From Hyphococcus sp. (GTDB lineage Bacteria; Pseudomonadota; Alphaproteobacteria; Caulobacterales; Parvularculaceae): 64,000 nt of DNA. The DNA lies in NCBI GenBank assembly GCA_021776335.1, contig JAJFGB010000009.1:372001-436000 (forward strand). Direction: 5' to 3'. The notes under the pieces are model-generated. The model searched no databases, was not told the origin of the DNA, and saw only the letters and a program-made list of their open reading frames with translations. Shown here piece after piece: positions 17,365 through 25,865 of this stretch (within the stretch, counting starts at the first letter, position 1; the number at the start of each line of letters is the position of its first letter). The translations under genes and the position numbers were made by a program.

Positions 17365-18455
17365 CAGGTTGCCTTCGCCTTGGCTTTGATCACGTCAGCA
17401 AAGTGAATTGCAGCGGCGACCGCGGCATAGTGTTCACGCTTGATTTCCTCACCAACCTCGACGCTTGCATAGATTGCACGTGTTGTCGGCGGGTCTGATT
17501 TGATCGGAACGCCGGCGATCGCCGCGACTTCACGGATGCGCCCGGCAAATTCATTGATGCCTTTGGCGACGCAGATCGGCGCGCGCCCCTTGTCGCGCTG
17601 CCATTGCAAGGCCACGGCATAACGGGTCGGGTTGACGATTACGACGTCGGCGTCTGGAACGTCGCGGAGCATCGTATTGTTTGCTGTATTCTGCGCTCGT
17701 TCACGCCGACTCCGTTTCATTTCCGGGTCGCCTTCATTTTCTTTCGATTCTTTCTTGAGATCCTCGTAAGTCATCCGCAATCGCTTGGCGTGGGTGTGGC
17801 GGCTCCACGGCAAGTCGATAGTGGCCAGCGCGACAGAAAACAGAACAATGACGCCGACAAAAACCACACCTTCTTTTAACAGGCTGGCCGGCAAATTTGT
17901 GGCCGGAAGCCGTGCATCAAGCGGGATCGAAGAAAACCGCTGAGCAAAGAAAAACCCGAAGAGAATAAAAACGAAAAGAAGTTTAACGGAGTTTTTTGCG
18001 AACTCGACGAGCCCGTCTGTGCCATATTTCTTTTTTGCATTTGCGATCACCGACAGTCGAGAAAGCTTTGGTTTTATTTTTGACGGCGCAAAGGCAATAG
18101 CGCGTTGAGCAATCAGAGCGCACAATGTCGCTACGGCCGGCAGTAAAAAGAACGGCGCAACGCCCGCCAGGCTTTGTGTAATAAGAGAGACAATGAAATC
18201 GCTCCCGCGATCAGCATCGAACGCCAACCTGCCGACATCATCAGGGTGTTTGATAACTTGCAGTAATGAAAAGGTTAGTTTTCCTGCGGCGCCAGCGCCC
18301 AAAACTGCCAATGCGAGATAAAAGCCGAGATAGCTGGCGGCGGCGTTTACATCGCGCGATTGAGCGACATCGCCTTCGCGGCGCGCTTTATCCAGCCGTT
18401 CCGGCGTGGCTTCATGGGATTTTTCCTGGCCCTGGTCGCCTTCGCCCTCGCTCAT
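17364..18455 (-). CDS. flhB: Flagellar export switch protein FlhB, with NPTR cleavage loop
   Basis: FlhB sits in the export gate and switches substrate class after autocleavage within an N-P-T-H loop. I start at ATG 18455 (MSEGEGDQGQEKSHEATPERL), which overlaps the fliR stop and matches the family N-terminus (EKTE/HEATPKRL type); 363 residues. Four membrane segments lie between about 40 and 215, then a linker with the KxExKExEGDPxxK-like element (KKESKENEGDPEMK). The cytoplasmic domain holds residues 275-278 NPTR instead of NPTH: the codon is CGT, one base from the His codon CAT. The rest (YAVALQW, CVAKGINEFAGRIREVA, REHYAAVA) is normal. Cleavage may be changed. Confidence 0.95.
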   Translation of the reverse strand: MSEGEGDQGQEKSHEATPERLDKARREGDVAQSRDVNAAASYLGFYLALAVLGAGAAGKLTFSLLQVIKHPDDVGRLAFDADRGSDFIVSLITQSLAGVAPFFLLPAVATLCALIAQRAIAFAPSKIKPKLSRLSVIANAKKKYGTDGLVEFAKNSVKLLFVFILFGFFFAQRFSSIPLDARLPATNLPASLLKEGVVFVGVIVLFSVALATIDLPWSRHTHAKRLRMTYEDLKKESKENEGDPEMKRSRRERAQNTANNTMLRDVPDADVVIVNPTRYAVALQWQRDKGRAPICVAKGINEFAGRIREVAAIAGVPIKSDPPTTRAIYASVEVGEEIKREHYAAVAAAIHFADVIKAKAKAT

Positions 18456-19240
18456 AAGGGCCCCGCCAGAAAATCCATGAGAACGCGTTCGAGACCGGCG
18501 AGCCACTCAAACAGTATTATTGGCGCCGTGACTGCAAACAATGCGAGACCTGCAAGCGTAATGGCGGGGGCACCGACAAAGGCCGCCATTAGTTGAGGCA
18601 TGGCTCTGCTCGATGCCGCGAGGGCAAGGCTGTAGATGAAGCCAAGAATGACGAAGGGCGACGCCAGCGCGAGCGCCTTCGCGATGGCTTCGCCCAGGCG
18701 GTTTGTCGACCAGACTCCTGTTTCTGCGGCGCCAGGAAACATTCCAAATGGGAGGATTTCATATGACTGAGCAAGTGCGTTGACCATATGGAAATGGACG
18801 CCGGATGCGGCCGCCAGCGCGAGCGCGCTCGTCACCAATATCGCGGAAAACGGTGAGGATGGATCGAACCCGACATTGGCGCCAAAGAGTTGTGACAATG
18901 AAATGTGCTGCGCGGCGATACTGCCGGCGATTTCGAGAACAAAAATCATGATCCGGAGAGCAAACCCAATGAGAAGACCAGACATGGCTTCGGCGGCGTA
19001 GAGCGTGACCACCGCGGAAGGGAGTTGAGGCGGCGGCGGCGCGCTAGCGAGCACCATCGGCGCCAGGATGAGCGTTATGGCGATAGCAATCGCCAGGCGA
19101 ACACGGGCGGGAACGGTGCGCTCGCCAATGCCGGGCGCGAGAAAGGCGATCGCAGATATGCGCATAAACAGCGCGCCAACCAGAAACACATATGGCCCGC
19201 CGGCGCGAAGAATGGGGTCAAGCGTTGCGAGAATGTCCAT
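18452..19240 (-). CDS. fliR: Flagellar export gate protein FliR
   Basis: FliR is an integral membrane protein that, with FliP and FliQ, forms the export gate at the centre of the basal body. The 262-residue protein is strongly hydrophobic with about six membrane segments and family blocks such as FMRISAIAFLAPGIGERTVPARVRL and a LAGLERVLMDF end. It begins 4 bases after flhA and its stop overlaps the flhB start, the common fliR-flhB coupling. Confidence 0.95.
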   Translation of the reverse strand: MDILATLDPILRAGGPYVFLVGALFMRISAIAFLAPGIGERTVPARVRLAIAIAITLILAPMVLASAPPPPQLPSAVVTLYAAEAMSGLLIGFALRIMIFVLEIAGSIAAQHISLSQLFGANVGFDPSSPFSAILVTSALALAAASGVHFHMVNALAQSYEILPFGMFPGAAETGVWSTNRLGEAIAKALALASPFVILGFIYSLALAASSRAMPQLMAAFVGAPAITLAGLALFAVTAPIILFEWLAGLERVLMDFLAGPL

Positions 19241-19244
19241 GCCT

Positions 19245-21329
19245 TCATGCCACGCCGATCAGGACTGGTTGTGCCGTGGGGTCGATCTCATCATAGGAAA
19301 GCACCGGATTACGGATTTTCTTCGCGTGCAAGACAGCGCGGATGAAGCGTCGGCGCGCTGCTGTTGTGACGATTGCAGGTGCAACGCTGCGCTCGGCAGC
19401 TTGATTAACCTGATCCAGAACTGAGCGCGCCAGGCGATTAAACTCTTCCGGCGGCAGTGCTACGTCAGTCTGATTGGCGGCATTTGTAGTTTCGTATTGC
19501 TTGAAAATATCTTCCCAGTCGAGACTGATCTGTATGAGCGGCAAAGTACCGTCTTCGCTCTGAAGTTTCGATACAAAATTCATCGCAATGCGCTGACGCA
19601 CATATTCCGTGACGTCCTCCGGCGTTGTGAAGATATTACGGCCGTCAGCCGTTGCTTCCAGAATGACAGGAAGGTTTTTGATCGGGGTCATCTCGTCGAG
19701 AAGCAAACGGAATACTGCTTGCACAAACTCGATCGGCGCTTTTTCAGGTATGAATTCATCGATAAGCTGACGGTTCGCAGCTGCTCGATCAAGATCCGAT
19801 GTTTTTGAAAATTCATCGAGAATTCGGCGTACGGAGCGCCGCGTAACAAGGCGAGAAAAGTTCTGTTTTATCGTCTCCATAAGATGCGTAGAGATGACTT
19901 CCGCCGGATCGACAACGGCGAGTCCCATAGCGACGGCTTCATCCCTGTGGATCGCGTCGGCCCAGCGTGCGGGCGCTTTATATACGGGCTCCTCCACATC
20001 CTCGCCGGGAAAGGGAAGAACATCGAGATCGTCTGCAATGATCAGCACCTGGCCCGGAAACAGTTTTCCTTTCGCCGCACGGACACCCTGAATTTTGATA
20101 ACATATTCATTGAGCGCGAGATCGAGATTGTCGGTAAGCCGGATTGGCGGGATAATAAATCCGAATTCTCCAGCGATGAACTGACGAATTTTAGTAATGC
20201 GCGGTTCCAGCCCGTCGACGCTGTCAAGCGCCATTGGAATCAAATCGCCAGCGAACTCCACATGGATTTCATCGACATCAAGAATGTCGCCCAGAGGTTT
20301 CGTTGTGGGCGCTGGCTTGGGAGTGTCCAGATCAATGGGAATTTCTTTTAGCTTCGCGTTGTTCTGGAAAATAAGATAGGACGAGCCCAGCAAAATGGCT
20401 GCACCGATAAAAAACGGCGCAAAAGGCAAACCGGGCAAGAATGCGAATATGGCCATGATCGCGCCCACTGTTGCGATCGCAATAGGGTTGTCGCCAAGCT
20501 GGTCCATCAGTGCTTTGTCTGCCGCACCGTCCACGCCGCCTTTGGCAAGGAGCAACGCGGAGGCGATCGAGATAATGACTGCCGGAATTTGCGATACGAG
20601 ACCGTCACCGACCGTCAGAATTGAGTAGGTTGCAACGGCGTCCGCCATGGACATGCTGTGCATGCCGACGCCGACGCCCAAACCGACAACGAGATTAAGG
20701 AGCGTAATCAGAAGGCCGGCGATAGCGTCGCCCTTGACGAATTTTGACGCGCCATCGAGGGAGCCGAAAAATGTTGTCTCGTCCTGTTCCAGACGTCGGC
20801 GCTTTTTTGCTTCCTCGTGGGTGATGGCGCCCGCAGCGACATCAGAGTCGATCGCAAGCTGTTTACCCGGCATGCCGTCGAGCGCAAAGCGAGCGCCAAC
20901 CTCCGCCATGCGTCCGGCGCCTTTGGTAATAACCATAAAGTTGACGATCATCAGCACGCCAAAGACAACAAGTCCCAGCAAAATATTGCCGCCCATCACA
21001 AACATCGCAAAGCCGTGAATAACGCTGCCGGCGGCGTCGGGGCCAGTATGGCCATCGCCGATAATGAGTTTTGTGGACGAAACATTGAGCGACAGACGCA
21101 GCATCACTGACCCAAGCAGTGCGGTCGGAAAAGCCGAGAAATCGAGCGGCCGTTCAATGAACAACGTTATCGTAAATATCAGGATCGCGATGGCGAATGA
21201 AAGCGTCAGGCCAAGATCAAGGACAATCGCAGGAACCGGCACGACCATCATAATGATGATGGCCATCAAGCCGAACGCCAGCAATACTGTTGTTCGCTCC
21301 GGGAAATTTATGGTGAGCGCGTTATTCAT
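19245..21329 (-). CDS. flhA: Flagellar export gate protein FlhA
   Basis: FlhA forms the nonameric ring of the export gate that uses the proton motive force and docks chaperone-substrate complexes. The 694 residues split into an N-terminal half with about eight membrane segments (FPERTTVLLAFGLMA, then RLSLNVSSTKLIIGDGHTG and the FHIPEP-type loop RFALDGMPGKQLAIDSD) and a cytoplasmic C-terminal half ending near DEIDPTAQPVLIGVA. Length and motifs are normal. It follows fliQ by 42 bases in the same operon. Confidence 0.97.
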   Translation of the reverse strand: MNNALTINFPERTTVLLAFGLMAIIIMMVVPVPAIVLDLGLTLSFAIAILIFTITLFIERPLDFSAFPTALLGSVMLRLSLNVSSTKLIIGDGHTGPDAAGSVIHGFAMFVMGGNILLGLVVFGVLMIVNFMVITKGAGRMAEVGARFALDGMPGKQLAIDSDVAAGAITHEEAKKRRRLEQDETTFFGSLDGASKFVKGDAIAGLLITLLNLVVGLGVGVGMHSMSMADAVATYSILTVGDGLVSQIPAVIISIASALLLAKGGVDGAADKALMDQLGDNPIAIATVGAIMAIFAFLPGLPFAPFFIGAAILLGSSYLIFQNNAKLKEIPIDLDTPKPAPTTKPLGDILDVDEIHVEFAGDLIPMALDSVDGLEPRITKIRQFIAGEFGFIIPPIRLTDNLDLALNEYVIKIQGVRAAKGKLFPGQVLIIADDLDVLPFPGEDVEEPVYKAPARWADAIHRDEAVAMGLAVVDPAEVISTHLMETIKQNFSRLVTRRSVRRILDEFSKTSDLDRAAANRQLIDEFIPEKAPIEFVQAVFRLLLDEMTPIKNLPVILEATADGRNIFTTPEDVTEYVRQRIAMNFVSKLQSEDGTLPLIQISLDWEDIFKQYETTNAANQTDVALPPEEFNRLARSVLDQVNQAAERSVAPAIVTTAARRRFIRAVLHAKKIRNPVLSYDEIDPTAQPVLIGVA

Positions 21330-21371
21330 CTTGTCTTTATCTTGGAAAAAGCGAGCGCCGGATTATCCACG

Positions 21372-21638
21372 TTAAACACCCGCGATTGTGGGCAACACGA
21401 CGGTGTTAAAGAGTTTGAGCAAAACATTCGCCATATAACCGGCGCTGAGCATGTAGACGATCAACATGCCGAGCAATTTTGGTGCAAATGTAAGCGTTAA
21501 TTCCTGAATGGATGTCAGCGCCTGGAATAAACCGACGGCTACGCCGATGACGAGAGCGGCGCCGATCATGGGGGCGCCCATCCAGACGCCAGCCCATAAA
21601 AACTGCCGCACAATATCGATGATTTCTGCTTCGGTCAT
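21372..21638 (-). CDS. fliQ: Flagellar export gate protein FliQ
   Basis: A short (88 aa) two-helix membrane protein of the FliP-FliQ-FliR export gate. It opens with EAEIIDIVRQFLW and has two hydrophobic hairpin segments around GAALVIGVAVGLFQALTSIQELTLTFAPKL, the family's signature region with the TSIQE motif. It lies 12 bases after fliE and ahead of flhA. Confidence 0.95.
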   Translation of the reverse strand: MTEAEIIDIVRQFLWAGVWMGAPMIGAALVIGVAVGLFQALTSIQELTLTFAPKLLGMLIVYMLSAGYMANVLLKLFNTVVLPTIAGV

Positions 21639-21650
21639 GTGAGTTTCTGA

Positions 21651-21959
21651 TTAGATCGGCATGCGAATGAGTTCTTGATAGGCCTCAACGACCTTGTCGC
21701 GAACAGTGACTGCGGTTTCGACAGCGAGTTCCGCTGCGGCCATCGCTTCGACAACGGAATGGGGGTCAGCGCTGCCAGTCATATAGGCTTGCGCAGCACG
21801 TTCGCCTTGTGCAACCGCGCTCGTCATCTCGTGAACGGCTTTAAACGCGCCACCACCATCGGATTGCGGCGCGGTAGGGTTTGGCGACGGGCCTTCCGGT
21901 TTCAGCGCTGTCTTGGCGCCGGAATATGTTTGTGCGGCCTGGAATGCAGCAAATTTCAT
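21651..21959 (-). CDS. fliE: Hook-basal body protein FliE
   Basis: FliE joins the MS ring and export gate to the proximal rod. It is 102 residues long, with a variable Pro-rich N-terminal part and a helical C-terminal block (EMTSAVAQGERAAQAYMTG, DPHSVVEAMAAAELAVETAVTVRDKVVEAYQEL) that is typical of the family. It is encoded between flgC and fliQ, as in many proteobacteria. Confidence 0.93.
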   Translation of the reverse strand: MKFAAFQAAQTYSGAKTALKPEGPSPNPTAPQSDGGGAFKAVHEMTSAVAQGERAAQAYMTGSADPHSVVEAMAAAELAVETAVTVRDKVVEAYQELIRMPI

Positions 21960-21971
21960 GATTTTCCCTCT

Positions 21972-22364
21972 TTAACGTCGCAAGATGTCGAGCAAGGAGC
22001 CGTACATGTCACGCGCCTGCCGGAAGACTTCGAGGCCGGCGTCATAAGATCGGCGTGACTCGCTCGCATCCGCGAATTCGGTCATGACGTTAACGTTCGA
22101 TGTGGTGACGTAGCCTTCCTCGTCGGCGAATGGATGGTCGGGATCGAAAACCTTATCTCCAGGCTTGGTGTCCAGAGAAACCCGCCCGACTTCGACGCTG
22201 TTTGCCCCGGTGTTTCGGTCAAAAATATTTTCGAATGTAACGAGTTTACGTTTGTATCCGTGAGTGTCGGCATTCGCGAGGTTTTCACTGACGATCTGCA
22301 GCCGGTTTGCCTGTGCGCGCATGCCGGACATCGACAGAGACGCAATTTTGTCAAAGGGATTCAT
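21972..22364 (-). CDS. flgC: Flagellar proximal rod protein FlgC
   Basis: FlgC is one of the proximal rod proteins. I start at ATG 22364 (MNPFDKIASLSMSGMRAQ), giving 130 residues; a longer frame begins inside flgB and is not supported. The ANADTHGYKRK motif is the rod/hook N-terminal signature, and the C-terminus has the usual helical SYDAGLEVFRQARDMYGSLLDI. It follows flgB by 11 bases. Confidence 0.95.
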   Translation of the reverse strand: MNPFDKIASLSMSGMRAQANRLQIVSENLANADTHGYKRKLVTFENIFDRNTGANSVEVGRVSLDTKPGDKVFDPDHPFADEEGYVTTSNVNVMTEFADASESRRSYDAGLEVFRQARDMYGSLLDILRR

Positions 22365-22375
22365 CTTTGGCGCTC

Positions 22376-22741
22376 CTATCTGTTGCCGCCGAGACTTGAG
22401 CGCAGCATCGTTAGTGCTTTTGAATAAATGGTGAGGGCAGTATCGTGATCGCGTGAGGCGCCGGCACTGCGCCACATTTGATCTTCGATAGAAACAGTGT
22501 TGCCGTTGGGCGACGCGGCGCCCTTTGCGGCGATGGTTTCTGTTCGAAACGGGCTTTGCTTTTCACCCGTGCTGGCCAGCGTTACGCCGCGCGAAAAAGC
22601 TTCGCCGAAGGATTCAAGGTCTTTGGCCTTGTAGCCGGGGGTATCGGCGTTGGCGATATTCTCGGCGATGACCGAATGGCGCTCCGCAGCATGGCGGGCC
22701 ATGGCGGTTGCGGTCTGTAAGATGTTAATTTCTTTAAACAT
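22376..22741 (-). CDS. flgB: Flagellar proximal rod protein FlgB
   Basis: First gene of the flgB-flgC-fliE-fliQ-flhA-fliR-flhB operon. The 121-residue product carries the rod signature ENIANADTPGYKAKDL and a C-terminal helix with DHDTALTIYSKALTMLRSSL. It is transcribed divergently from fliI over 77 bases, which must hold promoters for both directions, though I could not identify a clear sigma-54 element there. Confidence 0.95.
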   Translation of the reverse strand: MFKEINILQTATAMARHAAERHSVIAENIANADTPGYKAKDLESFGEAFSRGVTLASTGEKQSPFRTETIAAKGAASPNGNTVSIEDQMWRSAGASRDHDTALTIYSKALTMLRSSLGGNR

Positions 22742-22818
22742 TTATACTTCGCCTTAAGGTTTCGCTAGGCAAAATATGCGCGCTTAGGTTGAATTAATGG
22801 TTAACGCGATAGGTCGTA

Positions 22819-24153
22819 ATGATGTTATTGACGCAATCATCCCTTGAGGAAATATTGCAGGCTGCCGGGCCGCAGATCTACGGAAAGGTAGCGGCGACGG
22901 ATGGCTTGTCGATGCGGGTCGGCGGGCTCGCAGGCTGGGCCAGGCTCGGCGATACAGTAATCGTAGAGACGACAACCAAGCGCACTGTACGTGCAAAGAT
23001 TATTGCGCTTGACGGGGAAATGGCGACCGCTTTCGCCTATGAATCCCTGGCGGGTATTCGCGGTGGGGATGTCGCGCGGTTGGAGAGCACTGGGGATCAT
23101 ATTTTCCCTTGCGAGCAATGGCTTGGCCGGATTATCGATCCCTTTGGCAAATGCCTGGAGGGCGCGCCTTTGCGGGCTGGAAAACAGCAATGCGCGCTCG
23201 ATCGACCGGCGCCAAACGCCGCGAAACGCAAAGGGTTAGGCGCGCGTCTTGCGACCGGCCATTGCGTATTTGATACGTTATTGCCGTTATGCGGCGGGCA
23301 GCGATTGGGCCTGTTTGCCGGCGCCGGCTTTGGAAAATCGATGCTTCTTGGAGAGCTGGCGCAGCGTGTCGATGCCGACGTGACAATCGTCGCCCTGATC
23401 GGCGAACGGGGCCGTGAAGTGCGCTCATTCGTTAACGACACGCTTGGGGTTGAGGGTATGAAAAAAGCGATTGTAATCGCTTCGACTTCAGATCAATCGC
23501 CACTGGCGAAAAAGCAGGGCGCTTATACTGCGATGGCGACCGCAGAATATTTCCGGGACCGCGGCAAAAAAGTACTTCTTGTCTTTGATTCACTGACGCG
23601 TTTTGCCGAGGCGCATCGAGAAGTGGCTATTTCCGCTGGCGAACCCCCATCGCTTCATGCGTTCCCGCCGTCGACTTTTCGAACAATCGCCTCGCTGGTT
23701 GAGCGGGCAGGGCCGGGAGAGGAGGGAACAGGCGATATCACCTCTATTTTCTCTGTTTTGGTCCAGGGGTCCGATATGAACGAGCCCGTGGCCGACATGA
23801 TCCGCGGTATCCTTGACGGCCATGTGGTTCTTGAACGAAAAATTGCCGAACGCGGCCGCTTTCCCGCCGTCGATATATCACGCAGCGTTTCCCGTTCTCT
23901 GCCTGCAGCGGCGAGTGAAAAAGAAAATGCGATGCTGATTGAAGCGCGCAGCATCATTCGTGCTTATGAAGGCGCCGAGACAATTGTGCGCGCGGGACTT
24001 TATGCGGATGGGTCAGATCCGCAAGTTGATCGAGCTTTGAGGCTGTGGCCGCAACTGGATGCATTTGTTGCTGAAAAACAGGAAGCCGGACCAGCTGAGA
24101 GTTTCGCACGTCTCCATACGATCCTGCATGATGGTGAAAGCGAAGCTGCGTAG
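22819..24153 (+). CDS. fliI: Flagellum-specific ATPase FliI
   Basis: FliI is the hexameric F1-beta-like ATPase that helps unload substrates for flagellar export. The 444 residues contain the Walker A loop FAGAGFGKSMLLGEL near 167-176, LIGERGREVRSFV, the Walker B strand KKVLLVFDSLTRFAEAHREV near 250, and RFPAVDISRSVSRSLP. It stands alone on the + strand; fliH is 18 kb away and no fliJ follows, which is unusual because fliI and fliJ are normally adjacent. Two in-frame ATGs (22819, 22822) open the gene. Confidence 0.96.
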   Translation: MMLLTQSSLEEILQAAGPQIYGKVAATDGLSMRVGGLAGWARLGDTVIVETTTKRTVRAKIIALDGEMATAFAYESLAGIRGGDVARLESTGDHIFPCEQWLGRIIDPFGKCLEGAPLRAGKQQCALDRPAPNAAKRKGLGARLATGHCVFDTLLPLCGGQRLGLFAGAGFGKSMLLGELAQRVDADVTIVALIGERGREVRSFVNDTLGVEGMKKAIVIASTSDQSPLAKKQGAYTAMATAEYFRDRGKKVLLVFDSLTRFAEAHREVAISAGEPPSLHAFPPSTFRTIASLVERAGPGEEGTGDITSIFSVLVQGSDMNEPVADMIRGILDGHVVLERKIAERGRFPAVDISRSVSRSLPAAASEKENAMLIEARSIIRAYEGAETIVRAGLYADGSDPQVDRALRLWPQLDAFVAEKQEAGPAESFARLHTILHDGESEAA

Positions 24154-24165
24154 GGGCTAACCGCG

Positions 24166-25008
24166 CTAGCGCGCGTTGGACAAAATGAGATTGATCGTCT
24201 GCCCGCTTGATGCCGGAGACGTAGAAAGCAGCGCGAGGGCGCCTTGACCTCGCGTGGACGATGTCGGGCCATTTTGAATTTCTGATTGCAGGAAAAATTT
24301 GCGCAGGACGCTTTCAACAACTTCGGGATCACTGAAACTTGCTGGTGATTTTTCGCCAAAAAAATTCTCGGCTCGCCTTTCCAGCTCTTGCTTTTGCTTG
24401 TCGATATCAGCGGCGCCAAATTGCGACGGTAAACCAAAAGCTGTTTCGATGACCGTGCGAAGAGGGCGTTGACCCATTATTTGAAACCAGCCGATCCGCT
24501 CGACAGAAGGTTCCGCGGCGATTTTGGCGGCTTCACGGCGAAAATTCATCGCCAGTCGCATATCTGTATCGATATCGCCAACGCGCGCTTCGAATGTGCG
24601 TTCAAGATATTGTTGTGTGACCTTTTCTTGTAACTCCGGTAATTCAACCCGCGAGAAGGTGATATTTCCATATCCAAACTCTTTAGAAAATGCCTTCCAA
24701 TTGGGGTCAGACAATCTGTTTGCGAAGGAATCGGGGATATCTGTGCCCTCGTCGAGCACTTTGCGGATAAATGCTTTTTTGTCGATTTCAGCCTCGAGGC
24801 CAAAAGCGCCGAGCGCAACCGTCAACAAGCGTCGGTCTTCAATCAGGTCCAGTGGGGATGAAGCATTCTTGATATTTTCTTTGAAATATTCGATATCGCG
24901 ATTTACTTTTTCAGAATTACTGAATGCATCAAACTGTCGCGCACTGCTTTGGTCGAAGACCCGCCAGCCAAGCAATCCGCCGAGCGGTATGGCGGGCGTG
25001 TAAGGCAT
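24166..25008 (-). CDS. DUF1217-family flagellar protein
   Basis: A 280-residue soluble protein of the DUF1217 type, seen in alphaproteobacterial flagellar clusters. Recognised by the opening LGGLLGWRVFDQS, repeated helical segments with RRLLTVALGAFGL, ANRLSDPNWKAFSKEFGYG and the EDKKAFIRKVLDEGT-like stretch. The exact role is unknown. Its ATG overlaps the flbT stop by one base, and it ends 12 bases before fliI on the opposite strand. The expected function is in filament or hook assembly, by context only. Confidence 0.8.
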   Translation of the reverse strand: MPYTPAIPLGGLLGWRVFDQSSARQFDAFSNSEKVNRDIEYFKENIKNASSPLDLIEDRRLLTVALGAFGLEAEIDKKAFIRKVLDEGTDIPDSFANRLSDPNWKAFSKEFGYGNITFSRVELPELQEKVTQQYLERTFEARVGDIDTDMRLAMNFRREAAKIAAEPSVERIGWFQIMGQRPLRTVIETAFGLPSQFGAADIDKQKQELERRAENFFGEKSPASFSDPEVVESVLRKFFLQSEIQNGPTSSTRGQGALALLSTSPASSGQTINLILSNAR

Positions 25009-25409
25009 TATGCTGACGCTTTATCGAGCAATGCGCTTTCGATAATAAAAAGTTTTTTGACGCAGCGCATGACGACGAAGAATTTTTGTTGTTCGGCGGC
25101 TTCGGCGGCGCGTTCAAGTTCTTCCAGCGCCTCGCCGGCAAATACGCCGCGAAGTGGACCAATGCCGTTTTGGATCTGGTCAGTTGCATCCATTACATCC
25201 GCTTCGCCGGCGAGGGCGAGCTGGGCGATATAGTAGATGCGCCGCAGCGGCGTATTGGCTGTTTCTGGTCTGATGGCGTCACGCGCCCGCAGAATTGACA
25301 CGTTATTGGATCGAACACGAAGCTTTGCGGCGCGGTCGCAATTTTGCATGATAACGCCGTTTACAAGAAGTTTTTCATTTGGTTTCAGTTTGATAACTAG
25401 CCCGGTCAT
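25008..25409 (-). CDS. flbT: Flagellin translation regulator FlbT
   Basis: In Caulobacter FlbT binds the flagellin mRNA leader and lowers translation until the hook is finished. The 133-residue protein shows the family start LVIKLKPNEKLLVNGVIMQN, then RLRVRSNNVSILR-like and PLRRIYYIAQLALAG. Its ATG overlaps the flaF stop (ATGA), and flagellin itself is the next gene upstream, so regulator and target share an operon. Confidence 0.93.
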   Translation of the reverse strand: MTGLVIKLKPNEKLLVNGVIMQNCDRAAKLRVRSNNVSILRARDAIRPETANTPLRRIYYIAQLALAGEADVMDATDQIQNGIGPLRGVFAGEALEELERAAEAAEQQKFFVVMRCVKKLFIIESALLDKASA

Positions 25410-25795
25410 GCTTCCTGCTCTGTTAGTGTTCCTCTCAAACCAGTCATAATGTTTTTGTTGATTTCCACCAGCGGATCTACTGTCAGCGTTTTGTCGCCGC
25501 GAAAGATTTTCGACGTGTGGTGTTGTGTAAATTCATAGAGATAAAAAAGCTGTGAGCGGAGCTGCGCAGGGAGTGGGCTACCCTCGCTGGCGGCGTCGGC
25601 GCCGACAATGGTCCAAAACTTAAGATTGTTGCTTAGGGCGCGCACATAAGCGGGGTAATCTTGCCGCTTCTTTTTTTCCGTTACGCCAAGTTCGCCATTG
25701 AGGCGCACGAGTGCTTGATATTCCACACTGCGGGGTGTTGCTGTTGCATTTGTTGTTATTTTATAGGCATTTCCAGCCAGGCCCGCGCTACTCAT
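25406..25795 (-). CDS. flaF: Flagellin regulator FlaF
   Basis: FlaF is the partner of FlbT, needed for flagellin synthesis or secretion in alphaproteobacteria. The 129 residues include AYKITTNATATPRSVEYQAL, RALSNNLKFWTIVGADA and LRSQLFYLYEFTQHHTSKI, the family's conserved blocks. It lies 70 bases after the flagellin gene; that gap carries a GC-rich hairpin. Confidence 0.92.
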   Translation of the reverse strand: MSSAGLAGNAYKITTNATATPRSVEYQALVRLNGELGVTEKKKRQDYPAYVRALSNNLKFWTIVGADAASEGSPLPAQLRSQLFYLYEFTQHHTSKIFRGDKTLTVDPLVEINKNIMTGLRGTLTEQEA

Positions 25796-25829
25796 CTGAT
25801 CTTCAAATCCTTTTAGTTAGTTGAGAAGA

Positions 25830-25847
25830 CGCCCGCTTGCGCGGGCG
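25830..25847 (-). terminator. GC-rich hairpin between flagellin and flaF
   Basis: On the minus strand CGCCCGC-GCAA-GCGGGCG forms a 7-bp stem closed by a tetraloop, 18 bases after the flagellin stop. No T-run follows. It probably protects the flagellin mRNA 3' end or reduces read-through into flaF-flbT, so that flagellin is made in excess. Confidence 0.6.
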
Positions 25848-25865
25848 CCCTCAATGATGTGCCTA

